DNA of 64,000 nucleotides from JAEUMG01 sp963805405 (GTDB lineage Bacteria; Pseudomonadota; Alphaproteobacteria; Rhizobiales; Aestuariivirgaceae). The translations under genes and the position numbers were made by a program. Under the pieces are notes generated by a model. That model had not been told where the DNA came from and did no database searches. It worked only from the letters and a program-made list of their open reading frames with translations. Numbering within the stretch: position 1 is the stretch's first letter; every line of letters starts with the position of its first letter. Shown here one piece after another: positions 7,702-16,868 of the stretch. Location of the stretch: contig CAWDUC010000020.1 in NCBI GenBank assembly GCA_963805405.1, positions 434,001 to 498,000 on the forward strand, written 5' to 3'.

Positions 7702-8427
7702 TCAATGGTCGGTTACGTGCGTGGTGACGGCGATGAAGCGCCGGTCGGGCCCCTCGAAACCCTGGCGGAACAGGCTGAGCAATATCGCGATCGTCGTCTC
7801 GCTTCCTGACGTGAACGCGATGACATCGGAAATCGCATAGTCGCGCGGACAGAAGCGCGACTCGGGAATGGATTTGTCCTCGGCGATCACCTTGGTCTCG
7901 CCTTCGGGATTGGTCAGTTCGAGCTTGAGGCCCTTGACCGGACCCAGATTCTCGCAGGTTGCGGCGGGCTCCGGCACGGTGATCGGCGTCAGGCGCAGGC
8001 TCCAGGCGCGCTCCTGCATGTTGAAGAAGTCGTTCAAACGGAAGCGCACGCTATAGGGGTCGGCTGAGAGTTCGGTCGCCGGATTGCTGACGACCAGGAG
8101 ACCGCGCGGCTCGATCTTGAGCTTCTTGAGGATCGGATCGGCTTTGGCGCGGGCCTCGCTGCGAACCTTGCTCAAGGGCGTTGCCTCGTCATCGATCCGC
8201 CGGCGGACGGGCGTGCCGTCGGCCCAGCTATCGGTGGTCGTGTCGATCACGAAGATGTTGGAGTAAGGAAAGCCCGACCCGTCCTGCACGCCATACTCCT
8301 CGAACGCAAAATAGCGCCCGTCCGGATCAAAGCCGAGAATGTCGCGAAAGGCATAGTCGCCCGCCCATGCCGCCGGAATGGCGATGAGCAGGGCAAGCAA
8401 CACGGTCAGGATGCGGGTCGCGATCAT
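7702..8427 (-). CDS. DUF2259 secreted protein
   Basis: 241 residues with a clear signal peptide (ILTVLLALLIAIPAAWAG). The mature part begins YAFRDILGFDPDGRYFAFEE and holds YGVQDGSGFPYSNIFVID, landmarks of the DUF2259 predicted secreted family, which is often beta-propeller-like at its start. ATG at 8427 has GGAGG 5 bases upstream; the open frame reaches further back but without start signals. It is divergent from the serine hydrolase gene. Molecular role unknown. Confidence 0.8.
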   Translation of the reverse strand: MIATRILTVLLALLIAIPAAWAGDYAFRDILGFDPDGRYFAFEEYGVQDGSGFPYSNIFVIDTTTDSWADGTPVRRRIDDEATPLSKVRSEARAKADPILKKLKIEPRGLLVVSNPATELSADPYSVRFRLNDFFNMQERAWSLRLTPITVPEPAATCENLGPVKGLKLELTNPEGETKVIAEDKSIPESRFCPRDYAISDVIAFTSGSETTIAILLSLFRQGFEGPDRRFIAVTTHVTDH

Positions 8428-8517
8428 GGGACCTCCGGTAAATTCAAGACAGTTGCCCTTTTGGGGCACATCTGGCCTATTCCGCCAGCCTCCGGGCTTC
8501 AAGGAGAAATCAATCCC

Positions 8518-9673
8518 GTGTCCGCACCCGAAACCAGCAATGTTAATCTCGCAAACTGGCGCCTGCCGCCCTTCAACCGCGCGAGCTTCACCCGCGTGCG
8601 CGAGATCATCCCAAGCGCCAATATCGCGGCCTCGGGCCAATCGGAGCCATTGCCGCGCGCCTTTCACGATTTCGGCGGCCTGCCCGTCGCATCGCCATCG
8701 GGCGGCGAGACCACCATCGCGGCATTTCTCCACGAGACCTACACCGATGCCTGGATGGTCCTGCACCAAGGTGCGGTCCTGCATGAATGGTACCGCAATC
8801 CCGAATGCTCGCGCGAGCCGCATATCCTGTTTTCGGTTTCGAAATCGGTGACGGCGATCCTGGCGGGCGTCGTGTGGGGCGACGGATCTGCTCGATCCCG
8901 ACGCCCCCGTCACGCGTTACGTCCCCGAGCTTGCGCAGTCGGTCTACAACGACGTGACAGTGCGCCATCTCCTCGACATGACGGTGTCGCTGCAGTTCAA
9001 CGAGGATTATCTCAATCCCGACGAACTCTATCTCGCCTATCGCCAGGCGACGGGGTGGAATCCGCGCCAGCCCGATAGCGAGACGACGCGCGATTTCCTG
9101 GCGCGCCTGAAGAAAAATACCCATCCGCATGGCGAGCGCTTCCACTACCGCTCGCCCAATAGCGACCTCCTCGGCTGGGTCGTCGAACGGGCCAGCGGGC
9201 GCAGGCTTGCGGAGCTTCTGTCGGAGCGTATCTGGAAGCCGATGGGCGCGGAATCGGACGCCTATATCACGCTTGATCCGGCAGGTGCGGTACGCACGGC
9301 CGGCGGCATCTGCATGATGGTCGCCGATCTTGCCCGCTTCGGCGAGATGATCCGCTGCCGCGGCGTTGCCAATGGGCGCGCGATCGTGCCGGGTGCGTGG
9401 ATCGACGACATCCGCACCGGCGGCAGCGTCGATCAGTGGGTAAAGGGCGACATGACCAATTTCGTGGCGCAGGGGCGCTATCGCAGCAAATTCTACAATC
9501 TCGTCGATTCATCCGCCTTCATGGGCATCGGCATTCACGGCCAGTGGCTCTACATCGATCCGGATGCGGACCTGGTCATCGCCAAGTTCTCCTCGCAGCC
9601 GGAACCGGTGAAGGACAGCATCGATCATCTGAACCTTGCAGCCTTCGCGGCTCTGTCGCGGGAGTTCAGTTAG
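8518..9673 (+). CDS. serine hydrolase, class C beta-lactamase family (frameshifted)
   Basis: GTG at 8518 follows AAGGAG. The first frame carries the catalytic SxxK (Ser106-Val-Ser-Lys109) and reads to about 8876, where one extra base in GGGG shifts it; the second continues as LLDPDAPVTRYVPELA and holds the YxN-like HYRSPNSDLLGWV and the C-terminal GIGIHGQWLYIDP. Together about 385 residues, full length for this family, which includes esterases and D-amino peptidases as well as beta-lactamases. No signal peptide is seen, arguing for a cytoplasmic hydrolase. It is 56 bases from the PrnB-family gene and likely forms an operon with it. Confidence 0.85.
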
Positions 9674-9684
9674 GCTCAAACTTT

Positions 9685-9714
9685 CCCTCCGCCGCGCGGC
9701 ATGCGCGGGGAGGG
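9685..9714 (+). promoter_or_regulatory. hairpin overlapping the ribosome-binding region of the PrnB-family gene
   Basis: CCCTCC (9685-9690) pairs with GGAGGG (9709-9714), with further CGCG pairing inside. The 3' arm lies beside the GGAGGAGG used by the ATG at 9730, so folding could limit ribosome access. Whether this regulates is inference. Confidence 0.35.
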
Positions 9715-9729
9715 AGGAGGCGCCAGCCC

Positions 9730-10927
9730 ATGAAGATCTCCCCGCGTGTTGAAGCCTTCGATGGCTGGATCCGGTCAGCCTTCGTCGAGATCAACACGGC
9801 GCTGGAAGAGCTTTATTTCGCCCAAGACGACCGCGCCCATGTCGAAGGCGTCGGCGATGACCTCAAACGCCAACTGCGCGACGAGGGCCGCGCCTATGTC
9901 GTCGATCTGCTCGCGGAAGGAAACACCGGCGACGGCTTCGAGAGCGGCTTTGCGGTGCTCGGCAATGTCGGCCTGTATATGGGCGCGCTCCGCCGCCACG
10001 AGCTCACCAATCCCGACCGGGAAGAGAAATCGCCCTTCCAGGAGGCCTCATCATTGGCGCTCAATGTCGGCGCCTCGATCGGCATGGCGCCGCGCTTTGC
10101 CACCGCCCATCTCGCCACGCATAATCTGGCGGTCAACGGCGTGCGCAAGAGCTTCACTTCGCTGCCGGACGAATTCCTGTTCATCGACGAGAACACGCGC
10201 GCGATCCTGAGCTACCAGCGCACCGCCGATGCCTTGTCCCGCATCGTGCCGCTCGGCGTTTCCAGTCCGGTCGCAGATGTGCTTTTTGCCGCGGCGCGCG
10301 ATGGCCTGCGCGATGTGAGCGCGGCCAATGCCAGGCTTTATGAAAAGCTCGATGTCGACCGCTTCTTCTACAGTGTCAGGCCCTATTACAAACCCTATCG
10401 CGTCGGGCGGCAGGTCTATCGCGGCGCCAATGCAGGGGATTTTTCCGGCATCAACGAGATCGACCTGTTGCTCGGTCTCACGCCGGGCGAGCGATCCATA
10501 TTACGCGCAGCTTCTCGTCGACAAGATGCTGTTCATGCTGCCGTCCGACCAGGCGCGGCTTGCGCGAATGCATGACGCATAGATCGCTGCTCGATGAACT
10601 GCTGCTGCTCGCAGAGGGAAATGCGGGCGAGGGGTGGTTCCGGCGGAATGCGCGTCGCCTTCCTCGAGATCTGCGATCTCTTCGGCGAAACGGCGCGGCA
10701 GCATCACGACCAGCTCGTCCGCCAGTTCATCGTCGAACCGGCCGCGCATCTGAAGGAGGAGCGGATGCAGGGCCTGACCGCCAGCGGCCCGCCCTTGCCG
10801 GTGCTTGATCCGGGCGTTGGAAGTATTGCGCGATTATCGGACGGCTGCAGATCGGCCCGATCTCGAGACCCGCCATGCCGATCTCGCCTTCCTGCGGGAG
10901 GCGCTGGAGGCGGGGGCAGCGGTTTAA
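9730..10927 (+). CDS. PrnB-family protein (DUF1864, heme-dioxygenase superfamily; frameshifted)
   Basis: The first frame to about 10490 holds family landmarks GFESGFAVLGNVGLYMGALR, the R-H-E-x-TNPDRE block, NVGASIGMAPRFATAHLATH and YYKPYRVGRQVYRGANAGDF. It then continues across several indels as DPYYAQLLVDKMLFMLPSDQ, RSLLDELLLLAEG, CDLFGETARQHHDQLVRQFI and a C-terminus LETRHADLAFLREALE, stopping at 10927. The joined length (about 398 residues) fits relatives of monodechloroaminopyrrolnitrin synthase, which share the fold of tryptophan/indoleamine dioxygenases. Substrate unknown. At least three indels make real decay possible, but the residues between them are well conserved. Confidence 0.75.
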
Positions 10928-10995
10928 GATCGCGTATACGCGTGGGTGCCGGTCGTTTGGGCCTCCTGCCTCCCGCAATTTTTTTGGCCTTGATG

Positions 10996-12737
10996 TTACG
11001 CCTTGTTGGCGTGGAATAAGGGGTGAAGCTTGGATTTACAGCTGGATACGCGATGGGGAACCCAGCTCATTTTCAGCGTCACCGCTTTGACCTCCACTTT
11101 CGCACCCGCTTCGCGTTCATTGGATTTTCGGCGGCGATTTGAGAACAGAAAAGCTGTTTGTACCAGCTCACCAATCGCATCATATTGCCCATCCCCAGTA
11201 CCTCGAAATATAAGCGCGCCGTCCAGGACCTGAGCAAGGTCCTCCCCCTTCAGCTGCTTAAACAGATCAAAATAATTCGAAGGCTCTAATGAAACCAAGA
11301 ATTCAGTATCGCGATTATTCCAGGAATGATTTTTGCCAATGCGTGACAGCACCTCCTTTAGGTCAAGGGGTGGCAACATACTCTTCAACTTTGCTTCGCA
11401 CGCTTCGATGATCGCAGGCTCCGCTACCAAGTCTCCGAACGGCGCCGAGCTCAAATCCCAAAAGTCTGGCGTTTCGTTCCGTTCCCGAATGTAAGTTTCG
11501 AGTAGCTGTCGAGCGCGATCATCCTGACCAAACTCTTTCAGCATTTTGTACGTCGCATCAAGATTGGGTAGAGAGACGTACTGTAAATATTGAACCGATT
11601 TCTCAAAAATGTTTGCCAATACGAAATCCGCGTCGTTGTCGAAATGAATCGTGGTATGGGCGCCATGCTTGATGGTAAGCATTCTGTGTATCTGTTTTGC
11701 TGAAGTCGCGTTCTGCCTTCTCAGCTAAAATCGCAATTGCGTCATGGTCAAAATAGCCATTTTTGACGCCGTGCAGAATAACAGCGTCCAAGTCATCAGT
11801 GTAAAGAAACTTATACTTTTCTAAGAGCGTGCGATTACGCTTTTCTGCATCGCTCTTTGGTTCTTTGGAAAACGTCGATAGCTCATTGTACGAAATGAGA
11901 TAATCGATACTTGGTGCGATATCCGGTTGAAAACGCGAATAGCAACCTAGTGATAGCGTATGTATTATTTCGCGAATGATTCTGTCATCGATGCCTTTGA
12001 CACAAGACGTGATTGACTTTGCTAGATATTCAATCCGCTTTATAATTCTTATGTTCGATATATCTAACAACTCGCAATCGGATTTGATATGGGCCGAATA
12101 GGGGTAATCACTGTCTAAACAGACGTCGCTTGCGTACGACGGAGAGGGCTCAAAAGTCATAACTATGTCCGCGACCTTCTCGGAGTGCCTCTCGAACTCG
12201 GCTTTTTCGGAGAGTTTCTCGATGTTGAATAAAAGTATGACTTTACAAAGTTTTTCCTCTTTTAAATGGTTCGCAATCCCCATGACATCCTTCACGTTCA
12301 GTGCGGAGCCAGTTCTCTCGAGATCATCTATGCAGACGATTTGATTGCGTAGCGTGACGAATAAGACTTTACTTGCTGATACGGCGACGGATTTCAAGAA
12401 TTGGAATCTTGGAGAAGTACTTTAGCATTCCTCCTAAAAAGTCGATCTCGCCATATAAGTCCTTTAGTGAGTTGCGAGTCGGGCCCGCCAGCGCGTCCTT
12501 CGGCGAAACTGTATTCTCGACAATAGAACGCTTCACTTCGTCGAGGGAGTTCAGACCAAAGAGTGAAACGTAGGAGTACCTGTTGAACTGCTGGGGTATT
12601 CCTGAAGCCGCTGCGCCCAATATCCGTTTGAATGTGAATGTCTTGCCAACTCCCCATCCGCCTGTGATGCACAATACGCCTGGTTGTGAAGAACTGAGGA
12701 AGCGCACAAGCTCTCGCTCCACATACTTTGCGTCCAT
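10996..12737 (-). CDS. KAP-type P-loop NTPase (frameshifted)
   Basis: Near the N-terminus GGWGVGKTFTFKR is a Walker A loop, and IVCIDDLER about 120 residues on is a Walker B as in KAP-family NTPases. Two one-base insertions (about 12,399, and the TTTT at 11694-11697) split it into three frames that join to about 580 residues. No transmembrane insert is seen, unlike many KAP members. ATG at 12737 has AGGAG 10 bases upstream; ATG at 12746 is an alternative. The stretch is visibly AT-richer than its neighbours, which suggests transfer. Related NTPases occur in phage defence and membrane signalling; the role here is not known. Confidence 0.7.
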
Positions 12738-12891
12738 TGGCGACATGCTCCTGCAACTCGGTAAATATAACCTTTAGTCAAAATGAGCCTGCGTCAATCG
12801 TTTGCGGCGGTGTTATGCACGCACTGAAGGCATCTTCCATCATCAAAGCCAGATGATTGACGTAGTTCGTTTTATGTTCTATACGGCGACG

Positions 12892-13632
12892 ATGCACTGG
12901 AACTATGCCATCGAACGCAGCCGCGCACGGCTTGTCGCCGTCGTTATGGAGCTATTTGCGGAGATCGGGCTCACCCAGGACGGGGTGGTCGAGCGCGTAT
13001 CGCGGCCGGTCTACCGGAAGGTGCAGAGGGTTCTGCGCTCGGCTGAATCCGCGGTCAGGCGCCTGATCATCGCTTCGGCGCGCGATATCGTGGTGCAGCC
13101 GGCGCCCAGGCGTGCGGCGCCTGTGGAACACACCGGTGAAAGCAAGCGCGAGGACCAAGGGAATCTGGATCCCAAAGCCAAACGCACGCGCCGCCTGCTC
13201 TTCAGATTGTTCGATACGCCCAGGCGAAAGGATTGGGGCATTCCCCGCGGGCGCAAAAGGCGCAGGATCGAGCCGCGCATCCATTTCTTTGCTTCCGATC
13301 CCCGCATTCCCTCATTTCTGCGGCCTCAAGCTCCGGCATCAGCGCCACCGCCGGAGAAAGCCCGCGCGATCGACGACGGCACCGTCAGTGCACTCCGACT
13401 GTGCCGGCGTCTCCTCGCCGCCATGGATGCGTTGCAAGACCTTTCCCGCCAGGCGAAGCGCTATGTGCGCTGGCGTGGAAAGCCCCTCGAGAAGCGCCGG
13501 CCGCAACGGGAATCCCCCTTGCGGCTCGGCTGGCCGCCGGGCTGGCGCATCAGGCCGACCCACGAGGTCGATGAAATCCTGAAGGACTGCCACTGGCTCG
13601 CCCGCTCTGCGCTGACGCCAGACACGTCGTGA
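12892..13632 (+). CDS. hypothetical basic protein, paralog of 43732-44461
   Basis: 246 residues: MHWNYAIERSRARLVAVVME, then an amphipathic region (RRLIIASARDIVV), a Lys/Arg/Pro-rich middle, and a C-terminal block RRLLAAMDALQDL with HEVDEILKDCHWLARSA. The same blocks in the same order occur in the gene at 43732-44461, which fixes the start at ATG 12892 despite open frame upstream. No known domain; the arginine-rich middle suggests nucleic-acid or membrane surface binding (inference). Confidence 0.7.
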   Translation: MHWNYAIERSRARLVAVVMELFAEIGLTQDGVVERVSRPVYRKVQRVLRSAESAVRRLIIASARDIVVQPAPRRAAPVEHTGESKREDQGNLDPKAKRTRRLLFRLFDTPRRKDWGIPRGRKRRRIEPRIHFFASDPRIPSFLRPQAPASAPPPEKARAIDDGTVSALRLCRRLLAAMDALQDLSRQAKRYVRWRGKPLEKRRPQRESPLRLGWPPGWRIRPTHEVDEILKDCHWLARSALTPDTS

Positions 13633-13735
13633 AGTCTTCGCAACAGGACAGGACGGTGAAGGCTGGTGGGCAATGGATACCCAACCGGTCCGCTTTGCCG
13701 TATACTTGCGCAATCATTCGGGGGATTCGGCCATG

Positions 13736-14143
13736 ATGCGTCTCATAGCCTCGATCGTGCTTGAATTATGCGCCAATGCGATCGGGTTGCTCATCGCCCA
13801 GTGGGTCCTCGCGCCGGACATGCAGATCTCGGTGACGGGCTTCTTCATCGTCGTGGCGATCTTCTCGGTGGTGCGCTTCATCCTCGCTCCATTGGTGATG
13901 AAGCTTTCCATGCGCTATGCCCGGGTGCTTGTCGGGGGCATTTCGCTGGTGGTGATCCTCGCCTCGCTGTTTGTGACGTCGCTCCTGTCGGGTCACCTGG
14001 TCATCACAGGTTTCTCGACCTGGATCCTGGCGACGCTCATCATCTGGGTGTTCGGCGTCGCGGCCATGCTCCTGCTGCCGATGGTCATCTTCAAGAAGAC
14101 GCTTGCCGCGGCCCGCTCGGACAAGCGCCCGATCATCGGATAG
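13736..14143 (+). CDS. small four-helix membrane protein
   Basis: 135 residues with four hydrophobic helices (LELCANAIGLLIAQWVLAP, FFIVVAIFSVVRFILAPLVM, LVVILASLFVTSLLSGHLVI, LATLIIWVFGVAAMLLLPMV) and a short basic tail. This resembles four-TMS putative holin/superfamily-IV membrane proteins. ATG at 13733 or 13736 is the likely start. It converges with mgtE. Function unknown. Confidence 0.65.
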   Translation: MRLIASIVLELCANAIGLLIAQWVLAPDMQISVTGFFIVVAIFSVVRFILAPLVMKLSMRYARVLVGGISLVVILASLFVTSLLSGHLVITGFSTWILATLIIWVFGVAAMLLLPMVIFKKTLAAARSDKRPIIG

Positions 14144-14150
14144 CGCCGCC

Positions 14151-15125
14151 TTACGTCATCTGCGAAATGAGCAGGGTGGCGAGCGCCAGCATCGAGCCCA
14201 TGCTGACGATGTCGGTGACGGTGCTGAGAATGATACTCGAGGCGACGGCGGGATCGGCGCCGAGCTTCTTGAGGACGACAGGCACGCTCGCGCCCGAAAG
14301 CCCGCTGACGATCACCGAAAGGAGGGTCGCGATGAAGCCAATTCCGGCAAGCACGCTAGCACCCTTGGTGCCCTCGTAGACCGCGTAAAGATAGATCGCC
14401 AGAGCCACCAGTAATCCGGTTGCGAAGCCGTGCAGGATGCCGAGGCGCAGTTCCTTCCACATCGCGTGACGGTAGAAGGCGGTGTTTCCGTCGCGCTCGA
14501 GGGTGCGCAAGGTGATGGCAAGGGATTGCGCGCCGGTATTTCCCGACTGACCCGCAAGAACGGGAAGGAAGGCTGCGAGAAGAACGACGCGATCGATCGT
14601 ATCCTGGAAGTAGCCGACGACGAGGCCCGCGGCGAAAACCGTGAGAAGGTTGACGATCAGCCAGGGAAAACGCGATTTCACCGATGCGAGGAAGGGGGTT
14701 GCTACGACCTCGCCGGCATCGACGCCGACCATTTGTCCGGGCACTGCGGCGAGGCGCTGTTCTTCAAGCGTGTGGAGCTTCGCGGCGCGCACCACGCCGG
14801 AAAGCTTTCCCCGCTTGTTGCAAACCGGGTATTCGGGGATTTCGAGGCCCCTGATGGCATCGAGCGCCTGGCGGACATCATAGCCGGCCCTGAGCGCCAT
14901 GAACTTGTTCATCATGACGTCGGCGATCTTGTCTTGGGGGTCGGCGAGGATCAGGTCGCGCATCACGCAGATGCCAACGAGCTTGCCCTTGCCGTCCGTC
15001 ACCATCGGATAGGTGTAGAGCCTGTCGCGCGGTGTAGCACGTATCGCCTCGATCGCGTGCGCAACACTGTCGTCAGGGTCGAGGACCAGAACGGGCGGAT
15101 GCATAAGCTCGGTGATATTGGTCAT
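14151..15125 (-). CDS. mgtE: MgtE-type magnesium transporter lacking the N domain
   Basis: 324 residues. It starts directly in a CBS pair (MHPPVLVLDPDDSVAHAIEA to about residue 125), then five transmembrane helices with the signature PVLAGQSGNTGAQSLAITLR. MgtE forms a homodimeric Mg2+ channel gated by Mg2+ at its cytosolic domains. The family is usually near 450 residues; the helical N domain before the CBS pair is absent and no frame upstream supplies it, because the neighbouring gene stops 5 bases away at 15131. It is downstream of the flavodoxin-like oxidoreductase on the same strand. Confidence 0.88.
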   Translation of the reverse strand: MTNITELMHPPVLVLDPDDSVAHAIEAIRATPRDRLYTYPMVTDGKGKLVGICVMRDLILADPQDKIADVMMNKFMALRAGYDVRQALDAIRGLEIPEYPVCNKRGKLSGVVRAAKLHTLEEQRLAAVPGQMVGVDAGEVVATPFLASVKSRFPWLIVNLLTVFAAGLVVGYFQDTIDRVVLLAAFLPVLAGQSGNTGAQSLAITLRTLERDGNTAFYRHAMWKELRLGILHGFATGLLVALAIYLYAVYEGTKGASVLAGIGFIATLLSVIVSGLSGASVPVVLKKLGADPAVASSIILSTVTDIVSMGSMLALATLLISQMT

Positions 15126-15130
15126 GAGGC

Positions 15131-15706
15131 TCAGGCGCGTCCGAAATAATCACGGCCGAGTTCTCCGGCCCGGGCGATTGCGGCCTCGCGTATGCGGTTA
15201 TCGCTGAACAGGTCGTAGAGGAGAACCAGTTCGCTTTCCGGGATGCCGCAATAGTCAATGATCCCGGTCAGGAGCTGCGTTTCGATCGCCTTGTCATAGC
15301 CGCGCTTCTCGAATTGTGCCTGATCGCCGCCGCACGCGCCGATGAGCAGGGCCTTGCGGAGCGGGATCTTGCGATCGCCATACGCCCAGCCATTGTTCCA
15401 GACACGGTCGATCCAGCCCTTGGTCGTGGCGGGCAGGGACCACCACCAGACGGGGAAGACAAAGGCGATCGCATCATTGCGCAGGATTCGCTGTTGCTCG
15501 GCCAGCACGACAGGCGAATAGACTTTCCGCGAATCTTCCCAGTCGGGCTCGTCGTCCGGCGGCAAGCGCGGATCGAAATTCTCAGCGCGCAGATCGGCGA
15601 TCTCGGCGCGATGTCCGGACTGCGCGAGGCCGGCGAGAAAAGCCTGGAGCAGGTGGCCGCATAGTGATTCGCGGCGCGGATGATCGAAAACCACAAGAAT
15701 GTTCAC
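15131..15706 (-). CDS. flavodoxin-fold NAD(P)H (quinone) oxidoreductase
   Basis: 191 residues starting VNILVVFDHPRRESL, the FMN/FAD phosphate-binding loop of the MdaB/KefF/NQO family, with FPVWWWSLPATTKGWIDRVW, the flavin-ring-contacting loop typical of these enzymes. They reduce quinones by two-electron transfer or act as ancillary subunits of K+ efflux systems. GTG at 15706 is preceded by GAGGAAG; a longer frame lacks a Shine-Dalgarno. Only 5 bases separate its stop from mgtE, so they are probably co-transcribed; a joint role in ion homeostasis is inference. Confidence 0.85.
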   Translation of the reverse strand: MNILVVFDHPRRESLCGHLLQAFLAGLAQSGHRAEIADLRAENFDPRLPPDDEPDWEDSRKVYSPVVLAEQQRILRNDAIAFVFPVWWWSLPATTKGWIDRVWNNGWAYGDRKIPLRKALLIGACGGDQAQFEKRGYDKAIETQLLTGIIDYCGIPESELVLLYDLFSDNRIREAAIARAGELGRDYFGRA

Positions 15707-15966
15707 GAAGCTTCCTCGAATGGGAATGATCCGCAGCATTCTTGCGCCGGAACCAAGCAAGCGAAAGACCGTTTATCAAGTGAATGGCGCGGCGTATATC
15801 CGCGTGCCGAATTATTTGCCTGCCGATTGTGAAGCGCGCTCGCAAAATTGCCACGATTGGGCAGGACTCTCGCAATCGATCCAGCGGGGGATCAAGGGGA
15901 CTATCCAACCTTGTGAGAGGGGGCGGGTAATCGACTTTCCCACGTTGCGAGCGAGTTGGTCGCGCG

Positions 15967-16074
15967 GCTCCTGTCGCCGTCCCGAGCTTGCGCGCCAAAG
16001 AGCCCGTCCGTCCTCATCGACGGACGGGCTTCTCGCTTTGAAGGGGTCGGAGCGCGTGCTCCTGTCGCCGTCCC
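15967..16074. repeat. 17-bp direct repeat flanking a perfect hairpin
   Basis: GCTCCTGTCGCCGTCCC occurs at 15967-15983 and 16058-16074. Between the copies AGCCCGTCCGTC (16001-16012) and GACGGACGGGCT (16019-16030) form a perfect 12-bp stem with a 6-base loop. The 507-base gap 15707-16213 otherwise shows no gene I can support; the hairpin could be a terminator without T-tract or part of an RNA. Confidence 0.6.
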
Positions 16075-16213
16075 TTCAGGAATTAAGGCTAACGTTTCTT
16101 GATGCTGGGTTCAATTCGCGGATGACACTTCGCGCTTGATTCATCTGTAGTGTGGGAAAGGTGCAACAGGGCACGACATTTATGCCACGCTCGATGAAGT
16201 ATTAAAGCGCGAA

Positions 16214-16504
16214 TTACTGCTGAGGCGCGAAAATACTATCGAACATGCCTTTCTGGCACGCGTCCATGAACTCGGCCTCGGTCATTGTGACTGCGGCATC
16301 GTCTGCCGACTTGGCCGGCGCCAGGTTTGCCACTTCCTCGGGCTGCAACCGACCGTCGCGGTTGGCATCTGCCTTCAGCCAGGCGCTTTCGCACTGCGCC
16401 TGATCGGCGGCCTGACTGGCGACGATCGTCGCGGCGACCACAATGCACAGCAGGATGATCGCCAGAACTTTAGATAAGGTCGAGGTTGCCTGAGCTTTCG
16501 TCAT
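16214..16504 (-). CDS. small secreted EF-hand-like protein
   Basis: 96 residues. An N-terminal hydrophobic signal/anchor (VLAIILLCIVVAATIVA) is followed by one canonical Ca2+ loop, DANRDGRLQPEEV, matching DxNxDGxLxxEE. The paired second hand is degenerate or missing. ATG at 16504 precedes the hydrophobic region. Periplasmic calcium binding is inferred from the loop. Confidence 0.7.
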   Translation of the reverse strand: MTKAQATSTLSKVLAIILLCIVVAATIVASQAADQAQCESAWLKADANRDGRLQPEEVANLAPAKSADDAAVTMTEAEFMDACQKGMFDSIFAPQQ

Positions 16505-16548
16505 GTGGATTGGAAAGCCTGAGCGCACGACCGGGTTCCCCAAAAAGA

Positions 16549-16571
16549 AAACCCCGCGTCGGGCGGGGTTT
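16549..16571 (-). terminator. Rho-independent terminator (best on minus strand)
   Basis: AAACCCCGC (16549-16557) pairs with GCGGGGTTT (16563-16571). On the minus strand the stem is followed by TTTTCTTTTT. It would stop leftward transcripts arriving from 16,572-16,868 before the EF-hand gene. Confidence 0.7.
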
Positions 16572-16822
16572 GGAGTTGAGGAGGTATTTCCGGAAGAAAC
16601 AACTCACGTGCCTAAACATTCTCGAACGTAAGAAGGCAGCGTGACCAAGCCGTGACTCGATCACCTGACCATCAACGCTCCTGTGGAAAAGTATCAACGG
16701 CAAGTCTCAAGCGGGTGGTCACGTCGGAGTCACGCTAACCAAAATATTATCCCCCTCACGTTGTTAGCGCCGGAGATTCGCCGTCCCACGTCGCTGATGA
16801 CCACCCTGAGAGGGGGCTAAAT

Positions 16823-16857
16823 CCCGCCAAACTTCGTTTGGCGGGTTTTAGCTTTTT
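16823..16857 (+). terminator. strong Rho-independent terminator of an unseen rightward transcript
   Basis: CCCGCCAAAC (16823-16832) and GTTTGGCGGG (16836-16845) form a perfect 10-bp stem with a 3-base loop, followed by TTTTAGCTTTTTT. No rightward protein gene ends here: 16,572-16,822 has no credible coding frame. A small RNA transcribed rightward from that stretch is a possibility. Confidence 0.75.
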
Positions 16858-16868
16858 TGGGGCGTGCC

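Noticed and set aside
16470..16703. A 77-codon leftward frame
   Set aside because: It spans the terminator at 16549-16571, has no ribosome site and an unnatural composition.
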